Origin: Pleurocapsa sp. MO_226.B13
GTDB taxonomy: Bacteria; Cyanobacteriota; Cyanobacteriia; Cyanobacteriales; Xenococcaceae
NCBI GenBank assembly: GCA_030064795.1
Contig: JASJEI010000263.1
Location: 1 to 25,871, forward strand
Reading direction: 5' to 3'
Length of the DNA: 25,871 nt
The position numbers were made by a program, and so were the translations under genes. Below the pieces are notes generated by a model. The model was not told the origin of the DNA. It worked only from the letters and a program-made list of their open reading frames with translations, and did no database searches. This document shows, piece after piece, positions 17,432 to 25,234 of the stretch. The first letter of the stretch is position 1. The number at the start of each line of letters is the position of its first letter.

Positions 17432-18886
17432 TCAGGTTGTTCGAGAAGCAAAACTGCTCTTATAAACTTTTTGCATCATCTCCCAGAATGAACGATATCG
17501 ATAAGCACCAGGATATTTATTCCCAAAATCCCATGCTTCCCATTCGTTTCTAGAGTCGATAATTTTTGGGTTGAGAAGAAAAACATAGCCATCTTCCGTA
17601 GAGCTAATTTGGAGAGCAGTTTTCAGGTATCGTCCTCCGATCCAACAGCAGTCTTGATGTTCTCCATATTGGAAATACTTCTCATCTTCAAGATCATCGC
17701 GATCTTCCCAAATTTCTGCCCAATCTCTATTTTCTTCAACAAACCATTTGATGTCGTCTGTGCCATACAATTGGCAATATTCATTTAAGATCGTAAAACC
17801 ATTAGAAGCTAAGAGAAAATTACGGTAGCTCAAGGGCAATTTTGCTGTTAATTTTGTTTCTAATTGAGCAATTTCTTCCTCTGTCGCGCCTGTTCGCAGA
17901 CAAGATTTACGGTTCAAAACATCAGAATATTCAAATTCATAGTCATCTAGATCTTCTTCTTCAATATTGTCAAATATTGCTGTATTCCATTTTTCTAAAA
18001 AATTGTTCCAATCCTCCACTGTTGGGATAAAGCCAATATTTGTAGGAATGTAATTCCTTGTATTTACTAAATCTAGAAATTCTTGAGCTTGTTCTTGAGA
18101 AAGATTAATCTTATTTTGTAAAACACCTTCTGAAATCCTCTTCATAAGATCGGGTAGATAAGCCACAAGATACAAACCATTGGTTAAGCTTTCTAAAGAT
18201 TGCCACCATCTGTAGATAAATCGATCGGCACTACTAATGTCTTTGAGATTAAGGTAAGTACGTATTCCAAAAACCAAAATTTCTTGCTCAACATAGCTTA
18301 TGCGATCGAGTTCCCAAGCATCAAGAACATCCTCAAAGACTTTCAACCATCTACTGGCTTCCTGCCATTGTCCTCGATTAACATAACATTGAGAGATAAC
18401 ACGATGTAAATCTTGAAAAAAGTCATTTAGCTTAAATCTACTCTCTCCTTTAACATTAACCTTGGGATGGGTAAGATCGTACAAAAACTCTTCACTCCAG
18501 TTACCTGAAGGCATTGCTGTCAGAAACCAGCGATCTATACCGTATACGCGCTCATATTCTCTAAAGTTTTTATTGATATATTGTTCGAGTTCGTTCAATG
18601 ACATCTCTTGCTCTGAAAAAATGCTAGGACAAGGAATTTTCATCAGATAGCATAAAGCAGGAATAATCGCTTTGATGGGATCGACAAGAATACTAACTTG
18701 ACTAACTTTTAGTTCGCCCTGTCTTAATTTGAGAAATCCTTGATAGGCAATTTCAGGAAAACCTGCAAATAAAATAATCGTGCTTGCTTCCAATAATAGA
18801 GGTGATGCTTCATCGGGAGGCAGTTTCTGTATCTTCTGTCCTAGATCGGATAAATACTGGGAGTCTATTAATTTTGTGTTTGTCAC
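17432..18886 (-). CDS. SMI1/KNR4 (SUKH) family protein
   Basis: 484 residues. The C-terminal part (about 325-484) is a SMI1/KNR4 domain: GATEEEIAQLETKLTAKLPLSYRNFLLASNG, then GYVFLLNPKIIDSRNEWEAWDF and YRSFWEMMQKVY. The N-terminal 320 residues are helical and repeat-like with no domain I can name. Known: SUKH-fold proteins are common immunity proteins of polymorphic toxin systems and also occur as scaffolds. No toxin gene is adjacent, so an immunity role is only a possibility. A remnant of a second copy lies 3.3 kb away at 20725-20787. The start ATG at 18886 gives MTNTKLIDSQYL; no strong ribosome-binding site is visible. Confidence 0.85.
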   Translation of the reverse strand: MTNTKLIDSQYLSDLGQKIQKLPPDEASPLLLEASTIILFAGFPEIAYQGFLKLRQGELKVSQVSILVDPIKAIIPALCYLMKIPCPSIFSEQEMSLNELEQYINKNFREYERVYGIDRWFLTAMPSGNWSEEFLYDLTHPKVNVKGESRFKLNDFFQDLHRVISQCYVNRGQWQEASRWLKVFEDVLDAWELDRISYVEQEILVFGIRTYLNLKDISSADRFIYRWWQSLESLTNGLYLVAYLPDLMKRISEGVLQNKINLSQEQAQEFLDLVNTRNYIPTNIGFIPTVEDWNNFLEKWNTAIFDNIEEEDLDDYEFEYSDVLNRKSCLRTGATEEEIAQLETKLTAKLPLSYRNFLLASNGFTILNEYCQLYGTDDIKWFVEENRDWAEIWEDRDDLEDEKYFQYGEHQDCCWIGGRYLKTALQISSTEDGYVFLLNPKIIDSRNEWEAWDFGNKYPGAYRYRSFWEMMQKVYKSSFASRTT

Positions 18887-18954
18887 TTTTGACCTCAGTA
18901 GTCAGAACACTCTGCAACCCAATATTAACCTCGCATAAGATGAAATGAGTAAAA

Positions 18955-19021
18955 CGATCTCGCAGAGCTTCGCCTTGGGCGAGATCGCATCTCAAATAAA
19001 GAATTAAGAGCGATCGCGCTA
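18955..19021. repeat. interspersed palindromic repeat, copy A
   Basis: CGATCTCGC (18955-18963) and GCGAGATCG (18979-18987) form a perfect 9-bp stem. The segment 18966-19021 matches 21492-21547 at 52 of 56 bases by direct alignment, ending AGCGATCGCGCTA in both. Confidence 0.85.
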
Positions 19022-19042
19022 ATGGTTGAAATTACTGGATAG

Positions 19043-19159
19043 TTATAACTTTCCTTGACTACTAAACCATCTTTCCAATAAATTATCTCCTTCCTTAACC
19101 CAAAGAAACTCTATGAACTGTGAGAGAGGCGAAGCAGGGATATAAGTTCGATCGATCAT
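19043..19159 (-). pseudogene. fragment of an AraC-type regulator N-terminal domain (DUF6597-like)
   Basis: From the ATG at 19157-19159 the reading is IDRTYIPASPLSQFIEFLWVKEG, then diverges and stops after 38 residues. The motif Y-I-P-x-x-P-L-S-x-F-(V/I)-x-x-x-W-x-x-E-G is the usual start of a class of AraC-family regulators with an N-terminal DUF6597 domain. The rest of the sensor domain and both helix-turn-helices are absent. The fragment ends 21 bases from repeat copy A, which suggests deletion or repeat-mediated rearrangement. The assignment rests on about 20 residues. Confidence 0.5.
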
Positions 19160-19303
19160 TGTTGTTTCAATTATCCTGTGTATCTCTTCGACAATCTCAT
19201 TGTTATTGCTGTAGTTAAAAAGTAACAATAATATTACTGGTTAACGAAAAGCGATCGCTCTCGGGTACTCTTGCCAGCGAATACTCACCAGCTTCAGCGT
19301 AAG

Positions 19304-19810
19304 TTAGCGGTTTACCAACCGAAGCTGCAAGTAGACAACATCCAGATATCGATCGAACTTGTAACCCACCTGATGAAAACGGCCAACTTCCTGAAAACCT
19401 GCTGCTCTATGGAGAGCAAGGCTGGCTTCTCGATCTGATGAGATAACTGCAATGACAGACGTAAATCCTGCTTCCCGCGCACGACGCATTAACTCAGAAA
19501 GAAGTTTGCTACCAATTCCCTGACGCTGAAATTCATGGTGGACGTAAACGGAGTTCTCTACAGTCTTGTGAAACGTGCAAGCAGTTTTGAACAATGAGAA
19601 AGTACCCCATCCAACAACTTTACCGTTATGCTCTGCAACCAAGACAGGCGTAGCGTCGTCATGGGAGGCGAACCATTCTTCGCGCTCTTGCTCTGTACAA
19701 AGATGGGTAGTCCATACACAAGTTGAGTTTGAGACGTAGTAATTATAGATATCATTAATCTGGGGCAAATCCTCCTCAACAGCAAGCCGTAGCTTAAAGT
19801 TGTTGCTCAT
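19304..19810 (-). CDS. GNAT N-acetyltransferase, phosphinothricin-acetyltransferase-like
   Basis: 168 residues covering one GNAT domain. The N-terminal strand and helix (LRLAVEEDLPQINDIYNYYV) are typical of the Pat/MnaT subgroup. The acetyl-CoA pyrophosphate loop is RQGIGSKLLSEL near residue 98. The motif ALHRAAGFQEVGRFHQVGYKF, then LDVVYLQL, matches the subgroup's C-terminus. Such enzymes acetylate the amino group of small molecules (methionine derivatives, glufosinate-like compounds); the substrate here is unknown. It lies 64 bases downstream of the methyltransferase gene in the same direction, so the two may form a small detoxification operon. Confidence 0.9.
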   Translation of the reverse strand: MSNNFKLRLAVEEDLPQINDIYNYYVSNSTCVWTTHLCTEQEREEWFASHDDATPVLVAEHNGKVVGWGTFSLFKTACTFHKTVENSVYVHHEFQRQGIGSKLLSELMRRAREAGFTSVIAVISSDREASLALHRAAGFQEVGRFHQVGYKFDRYLDVVYLQLRLVNR

Positions 19811-19874
19811 GTTTTGCTCTATTGTTAGATTGCTAACTATTTATCATGTATGAAATTCGTGCTTGAGAGAATAC

Positions 19875-20516
19875 TTATTGGTGTTTCCGCAGCAGCCAAA
19901 CGTTCTCTTTTGCTGCACATTTTCCTTTCAATCCACCAGCAACATCAGTGCTTACAATAAGAGACAAATCATAACTATCGCTATAGTGTCGATTTACTTC
20001 TTCTTTGCTAATTGAAAAAGGAGGTCCTTCCATCAGGTTTTGGTCGTACTCAAAAGTAACTAGTAATTGCGATGCTTTATCTGTAATCTCTTTTAAGTGG
20101 GCTGTATATCGATTACGCATTTCTTCTGGTAGGGCTACTAAAGCTGCTCTGTCATAGATTGCATCTACCGAACTGAGTATATTGCTAGATACATCAAAGA
20201 TATTACCAACAAAGATGTCGATATCTTTGGCACTATACAAGCTTGTCTTTCCCACACTTGATATTTTGGGCTGCACACCAAGTTCATCGAATAGCTGCTC
20301 GACTGCTATTTCGACTAATTCAGCACCAGTAACGCGATAGCCCTCAGAAAGCAACCAAGGGATATCGAGAGTTTTGCCACATAATGGCACAAATACACGG
20401 CTGTCTTTCGATAGAGAAAGCTCTCCAAAATATTTCACCAGCACTGGGTTAGCTTCACTTTTGTGGAAACCAATCTCATTTTTTTCCCACTTCTGAAGCC
20501 AAAAACTTGAATCCAT
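19875..20516 (-). CDS. tpm: thiopurine S-methyltransferase (TPMT family)
   Basis: 213 residues, normal bacterial TPMT length. The N-terminus FWLQKWEKNEIGFHKSEANPVLVKYF is characteristic, as are the SAM-binding VFVPLCGKTLDIPWLLSEGYRVTGAEL (residues 41-67), DAIYDRAALVALP and the C-terminal VWLLRK. Known: these SAM-dependent enzymes methylate thiols and, in bacteria, selenium and tellurium species, giving metalloid resistance. The ATG at 20514-20516 is supported by AAAGGAG five bases upstream. The strong SD site and the neighbouring acetyltransferase are compatible with horizontal acquisition, which is an inference. Confidence 0.92.
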   Translation of the reverse strand: MDSSFWLQKWEKNEIGFHKSEANPVLVKYFGELSLSKDSRVFVPLCGKTLDIPWLLSEGYRVTGAELVEIAVEQLFDELGVQPKISSVGKTSLYSAKDIDIFVGNIFDVSSNILSSVDAIYDRAALVALPEEMRNRYTAHLKEITDKASQLLVTFEYDQNLMEGPPFSISKEEVNRHYSDSYDLSLIVSTDVAGGLKGKCAAKENVWLLRKHQ

Positions 20517-20521
20517 GGTTA

Positions 20522-20528
20522 CTCCTTT
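20522..20528 (-). promoter_or_regulatory. ribosome-binding site of the thiopurine methyltransferase gene
   Basis: AAAGGAG on the minus strand, five bases before the ATG. It is an unusually good Shine-Dalgarno match for this window and fixes the start. Confidence 0.8.
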
Positions 20529-20724
20529 AAAAGTTTATGGCACATAACTATTTATTATGGGTCAACTTTCTGGATATACACCGTGTATAGAATAAATCCT
20601 ATACCAATCCAAAATTCTCCAAGATTCGGACAACTTCTTGAGGTTTTATAACATGAATATGACTTTGCACTCAAGCAGCAAGTAATTTTAAAATCGGTCT
20701 TATTAGCTCCAATCGTCTGCTAAA

Positions 20725-20787
20725 TTTAAATCGTTAGGTGATTCAAGAAGCAAAACCTCTCTTATAGACTTCCTGCATCTTCTGTCC
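20725..20787 (-). pseudogene. 3' remnant of a second SMI1/KNR4 gene
   Basis: The minus strand encodes KMQEVYKRGFAS followed by a stop (20743-20745), matching the C-terminus MMQKVYKSSFAS of the intact gene at 17432-18886. The nucleotide similarity extends past the stop into the 3' flank (TTTAAAT, about 48 of 63 aligned bases by eye), so this is a duplicated locus, not convergence. Upstream the frame closes within about ten codons and no more of the gene is recognisable. The remaining 20529-20724 stretch holds no gene I can see. Confidence 0.75.
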
Positions 20788-20833
20788 TAAATAGGACTAT
20801 ATCTTTAGCATCAATAACCAAAGCCACGTCAAC

Positions 20834-20867
20834 GCGATCGCAGTCTGAGTGATGATTTTTGATAGGT
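20834..20867 (+). repeat. interspersed repeat, copy 2
   Basis: GCGATCGCAGTCTGAGTGATGATTTTTGAT-type sequence, related to 17319-17360 and 21561-21597. It lies 30 bases before the Uma2 start codon, so it may carry or disturb that gene's leader. Confidence 0.6.
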
Positions 20868-20897
20868 AAAATACAATCTAGGTAACTACGAGATCCA

Positions 20898-21476
20898 ATG
20901 GCAAATAAATCTATGGTTACAACTCCATCTAAATCTATTACTCTAGAAGAATTTTTAGTATTACCAGAAACCAAACCCGCTAGTGAATATATCGACGGGA
21001 AAATTATTCAAAAACCAATGCCTCAAGGAGAACACAGCACAATACAGGGAGAACTGATTATTGCTCTTAATGGCGCACTCAAACCATATAAAATTGCCAG
21101 AGCTTTTCCAGAGTTGAGATGTACGTTTGGTGGACGCTCGATTATTCCCGATGTAACCGTATTTACTTGGGATAGAATTCCACGTCAAGATAATGGCAGA
21201 ATAGCAAACGCTTTTAATATAGAACCAGACTGGACAATTGAAATTTTATCTCCTAACCAAAGCTATAGTAGAGTCACCAAAAATATTCTTCATTGTTTAG
21301 GTTATAGCACAAAATTAGGATGGCTAATCGATCCGCAAGAACAGTCTGTATTGGTTTTTTTTCAATCCCAACAACCCGCATTTTTGGAAGCAGCAACAGA
21401 TGTCTTACCCGTACCTGATTTTGCTCAAGCTTTTGAGTTAACTTTGGAAGAATTATTTGGTTGGTTATTGGAGTGA
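20898..21476 (+). CDS. Uma2 family (DUF820) PD-(D/E)XK endonuclease-like protein
   Basis: 192 residues, the usual length for this cyanobacteria-expanded family. Family landmarks in order are ITLEEFLVLPETKPASEYIDGKIIQKPMP (residues 14-42), the nuclease core IPDVTVF (Asp about 76), DWTIEILSPNQSYSRVTKNI and LGWLIDPQEQSVLVF, then the Leu-rich tail FELTLEELFGWL. The fold is restriction-endonuclease-like, but cellular roles are largely unknown and these genes are often found near mobile DNA, as here. The ATG at 20898 is used; the Met six residues on (20913) is an alternative. Flanked by interspersed repeats on both sides. Confidence 0.88.
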   Translation: MANKSMVTTPSKSITLEEFLVLPETKPASEYIDGKIIQKPMPQGEHSTIQGELIIALNGALKPYKIARAFPELRCTFGGRSIIPDVTVFTWDRIPRQDNGRIANAFNIEPDWTIEILSPNQSYSRVTKNILHCLGYSTKLGWLIDPQEQSVLVFFQSQQPAFLEAATDVLPVPDFAQAFELTLEELFGWLLE

Positions 21477-21478
21477 AT

Positions 21479-21597
21479 AGCGATCGCTTTAAGCTTCGCC
21501 TTTGGCGAGATCGCATCTCAAATAAAGAGTCAAAAGCGATCGCGCTATCGGATAGTATTTGGATCGCCGATCTGAGTTGATAATTTTTGATTGATAG
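21479..21597. repeat. composite interspersed repeat (copy B plus copy 3)
   Basis: 21492-21547 is the near-identical partner of copy A at 18966-19021 (52 of 56 bases). It is followed directly by 21561-21597, a third copy of the GATCGCCGATCTGAGTTGAT-type unit. The block fills the space between the convergent Uma2 and ptrB genes. Confidence 0.8.
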
Positions 21598-21620
21598 ATT
21601 GAACAGTTTATCTTAGCTCC

Positions 21621-23669
21621 TCAGCCGTTGTTTAACTGTTCTAAAACAAAAGCGTATTCCAAAGCTATTTCTTTGAGATATTCATAACGCCCCGATGCGC
21701 CACCGTGTCCCGCACTCATGTTGGTTTTGAGTAGTAGTATATTATTGTCGGTTTTAAGTTGACGCAGTTTTGCCGTCCACTTGGCAGGTTCCCAATATTT
21801 AACTCGCGGATCGTTTAAACCTGCGGTGATTAACAGGTTGGGATAGTCTTTGGCTTCCACATTGTCGTAGGGGGAATAAGACTTGATGTAGTCGTAATAT
21901 TCTGGTTGGTGAGGGTTGCCCCATTCTTCCCATTCGATAACCGTTAGGGGTAACGACTCATCCAAGATAGTAGTCAGTACGTCTACAAAGGGAACGTTAG
22001 CAACTACCGCTTTAAATAAATCGGGACGCAGATTAACTACCGCCCCCATCAGTAAACCCCCCGCACTACCACCAGAGATAACCAGGCGATCGCTGTTTGT
22101 CCATTTTTGGGTAATTAAATGTTCGGCACAGGCAATAAAATCGGTAAATGTGTTTTTCTTGTTGAGAAACTTGCCATCTTCATACCACTTACGTCCCATT
22201 TCTTCGCCACCGCGAATATGGGCGATCGCTACTACATACCCGCGATCTAACAAAGATAAACGAATTGAAGAAAAAGTGGCGGGGTAAGCATAGCCATAAG
22301 AACCATAACCCTTCAGCCACAGAGGATTTGAACCATCTCGTTCGACACCTTGTTTATACACCAAAGAAATAGGTACTTGCGTACCATCGAGCGCAGTTGC
22401 CATTAATCTCTGGCTAGCGTACAAAGAGCGATCGTATCCTCCCAGTACTTCAGTTTCTTTGAGTAACTCGGTTTCCTCCGTAAGCAAATCGAGATCGAAG
22501 ACGGAAGAGGGAGTAATCATCGAACTGTAACCATAGCGGAATTTACTGGTATCAAATTCGGGGTTATTGCCACCAGAAAACGAATAGGTAGGTTCGGGAA
22601 AGTGTAATTGTTTGGTTTCTCCCGTCGCCAGAATTTCGATTTTAGCTGTCGGCAAACCTTGCTGGCGTTCATAGATTACCAAATGTTCGGCAAAAGCATC
22701 AACACCTTCTAACAATACGTCTTCTCGATGGGGAATAATCGTTTCCCAGTTAGTCTTATCAGGAGAATCGATCTTAGTTGCCATCAATTTAAAATTAATC
22801 GCTTTTTCATTAGTAACGATATAAAAGCGATCGCTATGGTGTTCCAAGGAATATTCAATCCCCTGCTGACGGGGTTGAAACAGCTTAAATTGATCGGTAG
22901 GGCAATCGGCATTGAGATAGCGCACCTCGGAAGTAACCATACTGCCTAAATTCAGCAAAATATACGAGCGCGATCGCGTTTTACTGACGCTTAAGAAATA
23001 AGATTCATCATCTTCTTGATAAACCAAAACATCATCCATAGGATCGCTAGCCAAACTGTGTCGCCACAGTTGATAGGGACGATTGGCACTGTCTATTTTG
23101 GTATAAAAGGTAGTGCGATCGTCGTTGCCCCAAGCAAAAGAATAATAGGTATCGGCGATCGCTTCAGGATAGAGTTTTCTGGTGGTTAAATCTAAAAAAT
23201 AGAGGGTATACTGTTCTGCCCCCGTAGTATCTACCGAATAAGCCAAAATCTGTTGGTTGGGACTAATTGATAGTAATCCCAAACTAAAAAACTTTTCCCC
23301 CTCTGCCAATTTGTTTTCGTCCAAAAGAATTTCTTCTTCGGCATCCAAACTCTGATATTTGCGACAGAAAATAGAATAAGCTTTACCTTCTTCAGTGCGG
23401 GAATAGTAATAATAATCCTTGAGACGATAGGGGACAGAAAGATCGGTTTCTTTGATGCGCGATAACATTTCATCGTAGAGAGACTGCTGCAATTGTTCGG
23501 TATGCTGCATCTCTTGTTTGGTGTAGCTATTTTCTGCTTCTAAATAATCAATAACCTGGGAATCCTCCTGCTGGCGCAACCAATAATAGTCATCAATCCT
23601 CTTATCTTCATGAGTTACCAAAGGGTGAGGGTTTCGGGTAGCAACGGGAGGAGTAAATTTAGGCTTCAT
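21621..23669 (-). CDS. ptrB: oligopeptidase B (prolyl oligopeptidase family S9A)
   Basis: 682 residues, the normal length. The N-terminal beta-propeller begins after VTHEDKRIDDYYWLR. The C-terminal alpha/beta-hydrolase has GSYGYAYPATF, HIRGGEEMGRKWYEDGK and the catalytic triad: Ser535 in SGGSAGGLL, Asp620 in AGLNDPRVK and His655 in SAGHGGASGRY. It cleaves short peptides after Arg and Lys in the cytoplasm; no signal peptide is present. The ATG at 23667-23669 begins MKPKFTPP, as expected. Only 30 bases separate it from the IS110 transposase stop, so the native promoter is displaced and expression probably depends on the element. Confidence 0.95.
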   Translation of the reverse strand: MKPKFTPPVATRNPHPLVTHEDKRIDDYYWLRQQEDSQVIDYLEAENSYTKQEMQHTEQLQQSLYDEMLSRIKETDLSVPYRLKDYYYYSRTEEGKAYSIFCRKYQSLDAEEEILLDENKLAEGEKFFSLGLLSISPNQQILAYSVDTTGAEQYTLYFLDLTTRKLYPEAIADTYYSFAWGNDDRTTFYTKIDSANRPYQLWRHSLASDPMDDVLVYQEDDESYFLSVSKTRSRSYILLNLGSMVTSEVRYLNADCPTDQFKLFQPRQQGIEYSLEHHSDRFYIVTNEKAINFKLMATKIDSPDKTNWETIIPHREDVLLEGVDAFAEHLVIYERQQGLPTAKIEILATGETKQLHFPEPTYSFSGGNNPEFDTSKFRYGYSSMITPSSVFDLDLLTEETELLKETEVLGGYDRSLYASQRLMATALDGTQVPISLVYKQGVERDGSNPLWLKGYGSYGYAYPATFSSIRLSLLDRGYVVAIAHIRGGEEMGRKWYEDGKFLNKKNTFTDFIACAEHLITQKWTNSDRLVISGGSAGGLLMGAVVNLRPDLFKAVVANVPFVDVLTTILDESLPLTVIEWEEWGNPHQPEYYDYIKSYSPYDNVEAKDYPNLLITAGLNDPRVKYWEPAKWTAKLRQLKTDNNILLLKTNMSAGHGGASGRYEYLKEIALEYAFVLEQLNNG

Positions 23670-23699
23670 ACAATAAAATCTATCTTGATTACTTTCTAT

Positions 23700-24917
23700 C
23701 TAACAAGTAAACTCGTTTAAAAGTTCATAATAAAGCATCCGAGTCGCCTTAAATAAAATCCTAATCAAGGCATCTTTTCCCTTGACGGTCTGTCTCAATT
23801 CCTGATAGCGATCGCATAAACGTTTTCCGATTTCACTCTTGATTCTCTGGTTCTTTGGTGCGACCATACAGACAGCCCAGGCATAAAGATGCGAACGGAC
23901 GATCGTCGAGCCATGAAACTTACGAGTCTTGTAGTCTCCAGATTGTCTGTAACTGTAACTCATCCCCAAATATGCCTGGAATTTTCTCAAAGAGCGATCG
24001 CGTTTTTGTAATTTACCATTTTTACCTCTATCTCGCTCAATCATCGGTTGTCCTTGATGTAAGAATTTCTCAAAGGGATAGATGTGATAGAGCAGTAAAA
24101 TCTGATTATCCAAACCAAAACCAAAGCTGGAGAATACCTTTAAATATGTTTGAAATTCAGATGCGGAGCGATTTGTATCCAGCTTTTGATACAGGTCGCT
24201 AATTCTGGTTTCGACATCGACCAAGAGACGAGCGTGCGATCGCGTGTAGTCAGTAAATTCGATGCCCAAGCGATGCACGATACTGGCACGATATTTATTT
24301 TCGATTCGGCTCGAACTGTGGCGTTGAGCCAACCAGCCAACTATAGGCGTGTAACCCAAGTGTGGACTGATTTCAAAGCGTTTTTTAACTATTTCGGGAT
24401 ACTCAAAAGCTAGTCTCTGTCTTAGCTGCGAAATTAAGTTAGAACGCAGTTTTTGTAATTGTTCTTTGGCTAAAAACAATTCCCGCAACCTAACTATCAT
24501 CGCCGATTGAGCGTAGTAGTACGAGAGATATCTTTTGTTGCCCAGATCGTCTACAAAGCGATCGTCAAAGTAACTGACGGCCAAACACAAAGCATCTTCA
24601 CTGTCTCGTTTATTGGTAAAGCCATAGCTACCGCGCAGTTTATCTAGATCCGTATGAGAAATCCAGAAAACTTGAATCCCTTTCTGTTTGGCGACCGTTA
24701 CCCAAAAATGAGCGTACCAGTGACCCGTAGGTTCTAAAACTATGGCATCGGGATTGAGGTGAAGTAGCTTATCGACTCCCGCTCCATCGCAATTTACCTT
24801 GATAAACGAGTGCGATCGCACCAATTCCCGATAGTGCCGTTGAATATTAACGGGAAATTTATCCAGACAGCACAATACGGCCGAACCGCGTCCAACATCT
24901 AGACCTACTATTCTCAT
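23700..24917 (-). CDS. IS110-family transposase/recombinase (DEDD)
   Basis: 405 residues, intact. The RuvC-like N-terminal domain has Asp7 in IVGLDVGRG, Glu62 in VLEPTGHWY, and Asp105 and Asp108 in TNKRDSEDALCLA, the complete DEDD set at the expected spacing. A coiled-coil segment (about 140-175) is followed by the C-terminal Tnp_20 domain, with FQAYLGMSYSYRQSGDYKTRKFHGSTIVRSHLY. Ser337 in FHGST is my candidate for the catalytic serine. Sequence outside these motifs is divergent from the best-known members. The start MRIVGLDVGRG is family-typical. The gene lies 27 bases downstream of the predicted RNA structure and ends 30 bases before ptrB. Confidence 0.9.
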   Translation of the reverse strand: MRIVGLDVGRGSAVLCCLDKFPVNIQRHYRELVRSHSFIKVNCDGAGVDKLLHLNPDAIVLEPTGHWYAHFWVTVAKQKGIQVFWISHTDLDKLRGSYGFTNKRDSEDALCLAVSYFDDRFVDDLGNKRYLSYYYAQSAMIVRLRELFLAKEQLQKLRSNLISQLRQRLAFEYPEIVKKRFEISPHLGYTPIVGWLAQRHSSSRIENKYRASIVHRLGIEFTDYTRSHARLLVDVETRISDLYQKLDTNRSASEFQTYLKVFSSFGFGLDNQILLLYHIYPFEKFLHQGQPMIERDRGKNGKLQKRDRSLRKFQAYLGMSYSYRQSGDYKTRKFHGSTIVRSHLYAWAVCMVAPKNQRIKSEIGKRLCDRYQELRQTVKGKDALIRILFKATRMLYYELLNEFTC

Positions 24918-24944
24918 GTATATTGGGAGTAAGAATTTTTATAG

Positions 24945-25136
24945 AACTCAGATAACCTCTGAAACTCCCGAAGGAACAAAGCCTATTTCTATCTTTAGGG
25001 TTATGGTTAATCTGAGTTTGTTTTTATGCGTCTGCATGGGCTTAAGAAAGTAAAAAGCGAGCAGCTTATTCATCATGAAAGCCCAACAATCAGACACATA
25101 CGGAAACTTATTCCGCTACATCTATTTAGGAATGAG
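24945..25136 (-). ncRNA. predicted IS110 bridge RNA
   Basis: Read in transposase sense (25136 to 24945) there are three stem-loops in a row. The first is a 5' hairpin, CGGAA/TTCCG with a 5-base loop (25115-25101). The second is a long loop closed by GTCTG/CAGAC (25095-25091, 25034-25030) and GGGCTT/AAGCCC (25084-25079, 25043-25038), with an internal loop between the two helices. The third is a long loop closed by AACTCAGAT/ATCTGAGTT plus AACC/GGTT (25018-25005, 24957-24945). Known: bridge RNAs of the IS110 group are about 180 nt, made from the left end, with a 5' stem-loop, then target-binding and donor-binding loops. Length, order and position all fit. A GATAAT box at 25143-25148 (minus strand) could be the -10. 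No guide assignments are proven. Confidence 0.65.
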
Positions 25137-25234
25137 GATTTTATTATCTACACAAGTTTAATTTCCTAAGCTCTATATCATATGAGTGATTCAAAAAAAA
25201 TTCTGGACTTTATTTAATCCTCATTCCTTAGATG
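25119..25234. repeat. inverted repeat at the IS110 left end
   Basis: The minus strand of 25119-25140 and the plus strand of 25216-25234 share AATCCTCATTCCT and TAGATG, with three extra bases in one copy. Similarity continues inward to a shared AGTTTCC (25103-25109 minus; 25246-25252 plus). The intervening 75 bases are AT-rich with no gene. It may be the left end of a second, inverted and decayed IS110-like copy, or a palindromic insertion target. Confidence 0.6.

Larger units (their letters stand above)
23693..25136 (-). mobile_element. IS110-family insertion sequence (ends approximate)
   Basis: It consists of the IS110 transposase plus a long non-coding stretch upstream of it, the arrangement of the IS110 group, in which the 5' non-coding end encodes the bridge RNA. 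IS110 elements lack terminal inverted repeats, so the boundaries are inferred. The right end lies near 23693-23701, where a 9-base word of the predicted donor loop recurs. The left end lies near or slightly beyond the predicted RNA start (about 25130-25150). Confidence 0.65.

Noticed and set aside
20762..20974. 70-codon minus-strand frame overlapping the Uma2 start
   Set aside because: It spans the SMI1/KNR4 remnant in a different frame, an interspersed repeat and antisense of Uma2, so it is a composite with no gene-like unity.
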